5,233 nucleotides of DNA from Candidatus Bathyarchaeota archaeon (GTDB lineage: Archaea; Thermoproteota; Bathyarchaeia; TCS64). The position numbers and the translations under genes were made by a program. The stretch is from NCBI GenBank assembly GCA_030602935.1, contig JAUVYU010000077.1, positions 1-5,233 of the forward strand, written 5' to 3'. How positions within the stretch are numbered: the first letter of the stretch is position 1; each line of letters starts with the position of its first letter. The notes below the pieces were generated by a model that saw nothing but the letters and a program-made list of their open reading frames with translations, made no database searches and was not told the DNA's origin. Positions 1 to 4,531 of this stretch are shown in pieces.

Positions 1-109
1 CTGGGCTGCTTCGAGGATGTGAAGACCCAACTATAATCCTCAATAGAATCAGCATCTGAGTCGTTTCAAGTAAAAGGATTGATTTCGATTCTTTTTTAAT
101 ACCCCTAGA
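1..109. other. Left-edge non-coding stretch, possibly with the tail of an upstream gene
   Basis: I find no complete gene here. On the plus strand, frame 1 gives 11 codons ending LGCFEDVKTQL before a TAA at 34-36, and frame 3 gives 19 codons ending in TGA at 57-59. Either could be the end of a gene entering from the left, but the pieces are too short to choose between them or to name a family. The rest is AT-rich spacer with a run of six T at 92-97 and a short hairpin just before the stop of the minus-strand dehydratase gene. Confidence 0.3.
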
Positions 110-122
110 TTAGGGTATTTTT
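91..122 (+). terminator. Possible terminator: hairpin with flanking T-runs
   Basis: The arms at 98-104 (aataccc) and 113-119 (gggtatt) are perfectly complementary across an 8-base loop. T-runs lie before (92-97) and after (118-122) on the plus strand. This would suit a plus-strand gene entering from the left, since archaeal termination mainly needs T-rich non-template sequence. The right arm overlaps the last codons and stop of the dehydratase gene. Read on the minus strand the hairpin is followed by an A-run, so it looks less suitable for ending the dehydratase transcript. It is a weak call because the stem is short. Confidence 0.3.
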
Positions 123-1075
123 CCCTGGAATATCTTCACGAGCTTATCGAGGTCTATGTTTCCCCCCGAGATTACGCATACAATCTTGCCCGTTCCTGCC
201 CTACCTGATAGAGCCGCTGCAACAGACACAGCCCCCGCACCCTCCGCAACAACACTATTCTGCACAGCCAGCAACCTGATTGCCTCAACAGTCTCCTCCA
301 GGGAAACAACCAGGACATCGTCAATCAGGGTCTTGGCCAGGTCAAACATCTCTGGTAACACCCAAGGTGCACTTATGCCGTCTACAAAACTGTGCACGTA
401 ATCAGCATTTGTTGCAGCTCTACCTAATTTATATGAGGCAATTAGAGGTGCCGCAGTCTCGATTTCACATGCGTGTATCTTCACATCTGGTTTGATTGCT
501 CGTATTGCGGATGCGATACCACAGGCTAGTCCGCCTCCCCCCCAAGCAACAAGAATAGTGTCAACATCAGGAAGATCCTCCAATATCTCAAGTCCTATGG
601 TGCCATTTCCAGCCATCACCGCTGGGTCGCTGAAGGCATGTACAAACGTTCCCTCGACCCCTTCATATGTACGGGTAACGAATATCTCGAAGAACTTGTC
701 TGCTGGAACCTTGATTACCTCGGCACCCAGATGCAGTATCTTCTCAAGTTTCGTCTCTGGGGCATGTGTTGGTAGAACGATGGTGCATTTTACACCAAGT
801 TTCTTTGCAGCCCAAGCTAATCCTAGAGCCCAGTTCCCAGCACTCACGGTCCATACTCCGTTCTCCAACAGTTTCTTATCCATTGTTCTCATAGCATTGC
901 TGGCAGCACGAATCTTGAACGCTCTAACTGGTTGTAGGTTCTCTAGCTTCAGATATATCTCTGCTGGGGCATCGTCTACGTTTAGGCGTACGAGGGGAGT
1001 GCGGACAATGTCAGCTGATATGCGTTTTTGGGCCGCTCTTATTTCGTCTAAAGGAATAGGTCCATGACTTGCCAT
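110..1075 (-). CDS. PLP-dependent serine/threonine dehydratase-like enzyme (fold type II)
   Basis: This 321-residue protein belongs to the tryptophan synthase beta / threonine dehydratase superfamily. Family members use PLP to deaminate serine or threonine to a 2-oxo acid and ammonia, or to racemise serine. The motifs appear in order: the PLP-lysine segment ENLQPVRAFKIRAA (Lys54), the SAGNWA loop (78-83), the GGGGL phosphate-binding loop (179-183), VVAEGAGA near 276-281, and the C-terminal SGGN (303-306). Length fits the short catabolic type (about 320-330 residues), with no ACT regulatory domain. Several usual residues differ: SFKIRGA reads AFKIRAA, and SAGNHAQG reads SAGNWALG. The substrate may therefore not be threonine, and I give no symbol. 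The start is the first ATG (1073-1075), which has only a weak ribosome-binding sequence but a TATA-like box 36-43 bases upstream. The gene is AT-richer than the three central genes. Family assignment is firm; exact reaction is not. Confidence 0.88.
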   Translation of the reverse strand: MASHGPIPLDEIRAAQKRISADIVRTPLVRLNVDDAPAEIYLKLENLQPVRAFKIRAASNAMRTMDKKLLENGVWTVSAGNWALGLAWAAKKLGVKCTIVLPTHAPETKLEKILHLGAEVIKVPADKFFEIFVTRTYEGVEGTFVHAFSDPAVMAGNGTIGLEILEDLPDVDTILVAWGGGGLACGIASAIRAIKPDVKIHACEIETAAPLIASYKLGRAATNADYVHSFVDGISAPWVLPEMFDLAKTLIDDVLVVSLEETVEAIRLLAVQNSVVAEGAGAVSVAAALSGRAGTGKIVCVISGGNIDLDKLVKIFQGKIP

Positions 1076-1110
1076 TGAAAATCACACAACCTTAGACAGG
1101 TTAAGTACAA

Positions 1111-1118
1111 GATAAAAA
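1111..1118 (-). promoter_or_regulatory. TATA-like box for the dehydratase gene
   Basis: On the minus strand this reads tttttatc, inside a locally AT-rich patch. It lies 36-43 bases upstream of the ATG at 1075, which would place transcription start about 10-15 bases before the gene and give a short leader. Consistent with an archaeal TBP site, but assigned by spacing and composition only. Confidence 0.4.
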
Positions 1119-1185
1119 TTCTGGCTTTATTCAAATTCACCTTTGTTTTTCCCCATACTCTTTTCTTAACTTCGACATTGTGCTA

Positions 1186-1197
1186 GACGCGCGCGCG
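1186..1197. repeat. Alternating CG tract in the dehydratase-UbiA intergenic region
   Basis: Five CG dinucleotides in a row (1188-1197), preceded by GA. The 11-base word gacgcgcgcgc recurs at 4383-4393, just after the ABCE1 stop. Alternating CG can adopt left-handed DNA and is unexpected in this AT-leaning spacer. The function is unknown. The rest of the 1076-1316 spacer shows no tRNA, no convincing small gene and no riboswitch fold that I recognise. Confidence 0.7.
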
Positions 1198-1247
1198 GAC
1201 GAACACCCGGAACTGAAATCCTAGTCGCCATCTCTGCTAAGCTACTG

Positions 1248-1262
1248 CGAAAGACATGTATA
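1248..1262 (+). promoter_or_regulatory. Candidate promoter of the UbiA gene
   Basis: A purine-rich stretch cgaaag (1248-1253), which could act as a BRE, is followed by catgtata (1255-1262). Transcription about 25 bases downstream would leave a leader of roughly 30 bases before the ATG at 1317. The TATA match is imperfect, so this is tentative. The ribosome-binding signal is also weak (agga in gtaggatag, about 10 bases before the start). Confidence 0.3.
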
Positions 1263-1316
1263 CCCTCCCTCAGTAACCAAAGACACTCATCGCTCAGAAC
1301 GTAGGATAGTTGCCCC

Positions 1317-2180
1317 ATGGAGAAGATTCTCGGCTACCTCAGGCTCATCCGCCTTGAGAGAGCCCTCTCGGCGGTCTTCGGAGTGGTCTTCATCGGGTTC
1401 ATCGTGGGCGACCTCACAACCATACAGCCGGAGTACATCATCTCCTGCACAGTAGTCTTCCTATCAGCCGTCGCCAACTTCGCCCTCAACGATTACAGCG
1501 ACATCGAGATAGACCGGACGAACCACAGGACTGACCGCCCCCTTGCCCAGGGGCAGATCAACCCGAAGACGGCACTACAAATAGCCGTCGCATCGTCCTC
1601 CGTCGCCCTGGCACTGTCCTTCCTCATGAACCCCATCCCCCGGGCCCTCATACTCGTGGGCCTCCCCGTCTCCCTCGCCTACAACCTCTCCCTCAAGAGG
1701 CACCTCCTCTTCAAGAACACGTTCACCGGCTTCGCCAACGTCGGCGTAGCCCTCATGGGCGCCCTCACCTCCGACGCCGTCCTGGAGCCCCTGGCGGTCT
1801 ACATCGCCGTCATCGGCTTCTTCTTCAGCCTCTCATACGAGTCGATGCTGGACATCGCGGACGCCGAGGGGGACAGGGTCCAGGGAGTGGAGACCCTTCC
1901 CAACAGGTTCGGCCCGAGGAAGACCGCTCTCTTCTCGACGCTAATCGGAGCGGGTGCGATCATCGCGGATCCTCTGCCGTTCTTCATCCAAATCGACCCT
2001 CGCCTCTTCGGTGACTACCTCTTCCTCGCCCTCATACTCCTCCCCGTCGTCAACCGCCTCAGGATCTCAAGGTCCCTCCTCAGGGACCAGTCCCCGGAGA
2101 ACATATTCCACCTCAAGAAGAGGGCCTTCAGGAACCTCCAGCTGGGCTGCCTCTGCTACCTCATCGGCTTTCTGGTGTGA
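1317..2180 (+). CDS. UbiA-family prenyltransferase, probably in ether-lipid or isoprenoid synthesis
   Basis: This 287-residue integral membrane protein is a member of the UbiA superfamily, which transfers a prenyl chain from its diphosphate to an acceptor inside the membrane. The first Asp-rich, Mg2+-diphosphate-binding motif is NDYSDIEID (Asn58, Asp59, Asp62, Asp66), followed by NHRTDRPLAQG. The second is DIADAEGDRVQG (Asp179, Asp182, Asp186), followed by TLP, the arrangement typical of archaeal digeranylgeranylglyceryl phosphate synthase. Hydrophobic segments fit the expected multi-helix fold, for example near 16-30, 41-57, 84-104, 110-124, 134-150, 157-174, 203-224, 232-245 and 275-287. 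The usual proline after the first motif's Asn is missing and the linker looks one residue longer. Arg and Lys positions usual before motif two are Tyr174 and Leu178. The lipid acceptor could therefore be archaetidyl precursor, a quinone or another molecule. Codons are strongly GC-ending. The gene ends 9 bases from the convergent small gene. Confidence 0.88.
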   Translation: MEKILGYLRLIRLERALSAVFGVVFIGFIVGDLTTIQPEYIISCTVVFLSAVANFALNDYSDIEIDRTNHRTDRPLAQGQINPKTALQIAVASSSVALALSFLMNPIPRALILVGLPVSLAYNLSLKRHLLFKNTFTGFANVGVALMGALTSDAVLEPLAVYIAVIGFFFSLSYESMLDIADAEGDRVQGVETLPNRFGPRKTALFSTLIGAGAIIADPLPFFIQIDPRLFGDYLFLALILLPVVNRLRISRSLLRDQSPENIFHLKKRAFRNLQLGCLCYLIGFLV

Positions 2181-2189
2181 AGCCGGGGC

Positions 2190-2495
2190 CTAGGTCCTCT
2201 CGATCTTGAAGATGACCGGCCTCAACCCGTCAGTGCAGCAGTTCACCGCCACATCCCCCTCCTCGTGATGCGGGAGCACGCCGCCGTAGAGGAGGGTCCT
2301 CACGTTGTGGTTTATCGCCCGCCAGGCCGACTCGCAGAAGCCTTCAGGCACCCTCAGGTCCTCAACTATGAACTCCTGTCCCTCACTGAACACCTCGCAG
2401 GGCACCATCCAGTCCATCCTCGTTACAGGCATCTCCTCGAATAGCTCAGATGGATCCAGAGTCCTCAGCACAGTTATCTTCAGCTTGTGGGACAT
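2190..2495 (-). CDS. TIGR04076-type small protein of unknown function
   Basis: This 101-residue soluble protein closely resembles what I know of the TIGR04076 family, small proteins of unknown function found in archaea and anaerobic bacteria. Family-like features are an N-terminal beta strand HKLKITVLRTL, PCEVFSEGQEFIVE near 32-45, PEGFCESAWRAI (50-61), a GG at 71-72, and the C-terminal block NCCTDGLRPVIFKIER (85-100). Four cysteines (33, 54, 86, 87) could bind metal or be redox-active, but that is inference. I start it at the ATG at 2493-2495, not the TTG two codons upstream, because the GAGG at 2503-2506 sits 7 bases before this ATG and only one base before the TTG. It converges with the UbiA gene (9-base gap) and diverges from ABCE1. 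GC-rich codon use matches both neighbours. Confidence 0.82.
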   Translation of the reverse strand: MSHKLKITVLRTLDPSELFEEMPVTRMDWMVPCEVFSEGQEFIVEDLRVPEGFCESAWRAINHNVRTLLYGGVLPHHEEGDVAVNCCTDGLRPVIFKIERT

Positions 2496-2502
2496 TATCA
2501 AT

Positions 2503-2506
2503 CCTC
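2503..2506 (-). promoter_or_regulatory. Ribosome-binding site that decides the TIGR04076 start
   Basis: The minus strand reads gagg followed by attgata and then ATG at 2495. Seven bases of spacing is right for this ATG, whereas the in-frame TTG at 2499-2501 would be almost touching the site. This favours the shorter, 101-residue protein. Confidence 0.6.
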
Positions 2507-2508
2507 TT

Positions 2509-2541
2509 GGGACCCTCCCGGATATAGTTATGACGGGTCCC
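2509..2541. promoter_or_regulatory. 7-bp dyad in the divergent TIGR04076/ABCE1 region
   Basis: gggaccc (2509-2515) and gggtccc (2535-2541) are perfect inverted repeats separated by 19 bases. The dyad centre (2525) falls in an AT-rich stretch, read as taactatatc on the minus strand at 2521-2530. If that stretch is the TATA box of the small gene, the arms straddle it like an operator. If transcription instead starts farther up, near 2540, the arms would form a leader hairpin ending two bases before the GAGG site. Both readings are inference. Confidence 0.4.
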
Positions 2542-2563
2542 GATGAATCATGATTGTCAGACC

Positions 2564-2571
2564 TTAAATAA
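2564..2571 (+). promoter_or_regulatory. TATA box for the ABCE1 gene
   Basis: ttaaataa lies 34-41 bases before the ABCE1 ATG at 2605 and gives an expected leader of roughly 10-15 bases, with an agga just upstream of the start (gatagga then cccc). The element reads ttatttaa on the other strand, so it could also drive the small minus-strand gene with a leader of about 45 bases. Confidence 0.55.
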
Positions 2572-2604
2572 GACGCCTAATCCGATCTACGCTGATAGGA
2601 CCCC

Positions 2605-4380
2605 ATGAGGATAGCCGTAGTCGACAAGGATAGATGCCGCCCGGAAAAGTGCGACCTAGTCTGCATCAAGTTCTGCCCCATGGTCCGCACCCGGAGGGAG
2701 GCGATACGCCTCGGCAAGGACGGGAAGGCATACATCTCAGAGCTCCTATGCAGCGGCTGCGGCATCTGCGTCCGCAAGTGCCCCTACGACGCCCTCCGCA
2801 TAGTCAACCTCCCGGACGAGCTCGAGTCCGACCACATCCACCGCTACGGCCCCAACCAGTTCACCCTCTACCGCCTCCCGGTCCCCAGGGGGGAAGCCGT
2901 CATCGGCCTCCTGGGCAGGAACGCCATCGGCAAGTCCACGGTCCTCAACATCCTGGCAGGCAACCTCATCCCGAACCTGGGGAACCACGAGAGCCCCCCC
3001 ACGAAGGAGGAGATCGTGGAGCGCTTCTCAGGGCTCCCCCTCCACGACTATTGGGAGAGCCTCTACGGCAACGGCTCCAAGGTCGTCTACAAGCCCCAGT
3101 ACGTGGACCAGATACCCAAGGTCGTCAAGGGGAAGGTGGGGGAGGTCCTGGAGGCCAGGGACGAGAGGGGCGTGATCGATGAGCTCTCAGACGCCCTGGA
3201 GTTAGGCCACCTACTCGACAGGGAGCTGGACATCCTCAGCGGCGGGGAGCTCCAGAGGGTCGCCATCGCCGCCACCATCAGCAGGGACGCCGAGACCTAC
3301 CTCCTGGACGAGCCCTCCAGCCACCTCGACATCTACCAGCGCATCAGGGTGGCCCAGGTCATCAGGGGCCTCCTGAAGCACGGGAAGAACGTCGTGGTGG
3401 CGGAGCACGACCTCGCCGTCCTCGACTACCTCAGCGACGACATCTTCGTCCTCTACGGGGAGCCCAACGTCTACGGCATCGTCTCCAACGTCCACGGCGT
3501 CCGGGAGGGCATCAACATCTACATCAACGGCTACCTCCCCGACGAGAACGTCAGGTTCAGGGATGAGCCCATCATATTCCACGTCAAGCCCCCCACCTCG
3601 GGCACCGGCAGGTCCCGCCCCCTCATCGAGTGGACCCAGTTCAAGAAGGCCTACGACGAGTTCAGTCTCACCATCGAGGCAGGACACATCGGAGTAGGAG
3701 AGGTCGTAGGCATCCTGGGGAAGAACGGCATCGGGAAGACAACCTTCGTAAGGATACTCGCAGGGGTTGAATCCGCCGACGAGGGCGCCGTCCTGGCGAG
3801 GGAGGTGAAGGTGAGCTACAAGCCCCAGTACCTGAGCGGCACCATCGAGGGCAACGTCGAGGAGGTGCTGCGGAGGGCGGCGGGGGAGAAGTTCCTGGAG
3901 AGCTGGTTCAGCGCCGAGGTCATCGAGCCCCTCCACGTCCGCCACATGCTGGATAAGGAGGTCGACATCCTCAGCGGCGGGGAGCTCCAGAGGGTCGCCA
4001 TCGCCGAGTGCCTCAGCAGGGACGCCGACATCTACCTCCTGGACGAGCCCAGCGCCTACCTCAACGTCGAGGAGCGCCTCGCGGTCGCCCGGGCCATCCG
4101 CAGGATCACCAAGATGAACGAAATCACAGCCTTCGTCGTCGAGCACGACATCGTCGCCCAGGACTTCATCGCCGACAGCCTCATGGTCTTCCAAGGGGAG
4201 GCAGGGCGCACCGGGTACGGTGGGACGCCCATGAAGCTTGAGGAGGGCATGAACACCTTCCTCAGGGATATGGACATCACATTCAGGAGGGACGGTGACA
4301 CAAAGCGGCCCCGTGTCAACAAGGAGGCGTCGAGGCTCGACAAGGAGCAGAAGAGGACCGGTAGATACTACTACGTATAG
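2605..4380 (+). CDS. ABCE1 / RNase L inhibitor homologue, ribosome recycling ATPase
   Basis: This 591-residue cytosolic protein has the full ABCE1 architecture. In the family, ATP-driven closing of twin ATPase domains splits the ribosome after termination, together with aRF1 or aPelota. The N-terminal iron-sulfur domain carries all eight cysteines of two [4Fe-4S] clusters (Cys11, 16, 20, 24 and 49, 52, 55, 59). NBD1 has Walker A GRNAIGKS (104-111), the helix-loop-helix insert near 141-158, the Q-loop KPQY (163-166), signature LSGGELQ (211-217), Walker B/Glu236 and His268. The hinge spans about 286-320. NBD2 has GKNGIGKT (372-379), KPQY (406-409), LSGGELQ (456-462), Glu481 and His514. The C-terminal hinge ITFRRD...NK...EQK is present, ending in YYYV. 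Length is normal. Oddities are Asn487 in place of the NBD2 D-loop Asp, a Gly-to-Ala change in NBD1 Walker A, and uneven codon use. The start is the only ATG placed correctly before the iron-sulfur domain. Confidence 0.97.
   Translation: MRIAVVDKDRCRPEKCDLVCIKFCPMVRTRREAIRLGKDGKAYISELLCSGCGICVRKCPYDALRIVNLPDELESDHIHRYGPNQFTLYRLPVPRGEAVIGLLGRNAIGKSTVLNILAGNLIPNLGNHESPPTKEEIVERFSGLPLHDYWESLYGNGSKVVYKPQYVDQIPKVVKGKVGEVLEARDERGVIDELSDALELGHLLDRELDILSGGELQRVAIAATISRDAETYLLDEPSSHLDIYQRIRVAQVIRGLLKHGKNVVVAEHDLAVLDYLSDDIFVLYGEPNVYGIVSNVHGVREGINIYINGYLPDENVRFRDEPIIFHVKPPTSGTGRSRPLIEWTQFKKAYDEFSLTIEAGHIGVGEVVGILGKNGIGKTTFVRILAGVESADEGAVLAREVKVSYKPQYLSGTIEGNVEEVLRRAAGEKFLESWFSAEVIEPLHVRHMLDKEVDILSGGELQRVAIAECLSRDADIYLLDEPSAYLNVEERLAVARAIRRITKMNEITAFVVEHDIVAQDFIADSLMVFQGEAGRTGYGGTPMKLEEGMNTFLRDMDITFRRDGDTKRPRVNKEASRLDKEQKRTGRYYYV
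3229..3271 (+). repeat. ABCE1 internal direct repeat, copy 1 (NBD1 signature region)
   Basis: 43 bases encoding DILSGGELQRVAIA, identical base for base to 3964-4006 in NBD2. A further matched stretch follows (tcagcagggacgccga, then tacctcctggacgagccc, in both copies). Protein similarity is expected because both halves are ABC ATPases, but identity at every synonymous site over 14 codons is not required by function. Confidence 0.95.
3964..4006 (+). repeat. ABCE1 internal direct repeat, copy 2 (NBD2 signature region)
   Basis: Exact copy of 3229-3271, 735 bases downstream in the same reading frame. A 16-base identical stretch also joins the two Q-loops (3087-3102 and 3816-3831). Confidence 0.95.
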
Positions 4381-4382
4381 CT

Positions 4383-4393
4383 GACGCGCGCGC
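4383..4393. repeat. Second copy of the alternating CG word
   Basis: gacgcgcgcgc begins three bases after the ABCE1 stop and matches 1186-1196. Nearby, taggatag (4403-4410) and ccatactctt (4411-4420) also recur in the left spacer at 1302-1309 and 1153-1162. No clear terminator T-run follows ABCE1. The remainder of the 4381-4531 spacer holds the hydrolase promoter and nothing else that I recognise. Confidence 0.7.
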
Positions 4394-4464
4394 ATACTCG
4401 CCTAGGATAGCCATACTCTTCGAATGTGATACCAATGGAACCCGGCTGAGTAACCTACTTCTCT

Positions 4465-4476
4465 AAACCGTTAAAT
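4465..4476 (+). promoter_or_regulatory. Promoter of the alpha/beta hydrolase gene
   Basis: aaaccg (BRE-like, 4465-4470) is directly followed by ttaaat (4471-4476). Transcription would be expected to begin near 4497-4501, giving a leader of roughly 33 bases that includes the strong ribosome-binding site at 4518-4523. Confidence 0.5.
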
Positions 4477-4517
4477 CCTCTTCAACCATTCTTGGATCAT
4501 GAGTTCTGTAGAACAAT

Positions 4518-4523
4518 GGAGGG
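4518..4523 (+). promoter_or_regulatory. Strong Shine-Dalgarno site for the hydrolase
   Basis: ggaggg sits 8 bases before the ATG at 4532. It is the best ribosome-binding site in the window and supports this ATG. An in-frame TAG at 4529-4531 rules out any longer form of the protein. Confidence 0.7.
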
Positions 4524-4531
4524 TCGTATAG

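Noticed and set aside
492..1067. Plus-strand open frame opposite the dehydratase, plus shorter ones at 156-495
   Set aside because: They lie wholly antisense to a gene with clear PLP-enzyme motifs, have no matching ribosome-binding site, and encode Ser/Ala/Thr-rich chains without family features.
1076..1316. A tRNA, small RNA or CRISPR repeat in the large intergenic region
   Set aside because: I could not find a cloverleaf, a T-arm consensus, repeated units or a recognised small-RNA fold on either strand.
2496..2501. TTG start adding two residues to the TIGR04076-type protein
   Set aside because: The GAGG site would be only one base from the TTG, while it is seven bases from the ATG at 2495.
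2634..3182. Out-of-frame 182-codon reading frame within ABCE1
   Set aside because: Its product is dominated by Pro, Arg, Gly and His, typical of a shifted GC-rich gene, and it overlaps the iron-sulfur and NBD1 motifs of ABCE1.
1186..4393. The two CG words as attachment sites of an integrated element
   Set aside because: The shared word is low in complexity and only 11 bases long. There is no integrase, transposase, tRNA or terminal inverted repeat, and the enclosed genes are housekeeping in character. Kept only as a weak finding.
3211..4395. A 394-codon open frame on the minus strand opposite ABCE1
   Set aside because: It is a by-product of GC-ending codons in ABCE1. Its product is a monotonous Val/Asp/Gly/Leu-rich chain with no recognisable domain, and the sense strand has every ABCE1 motif.
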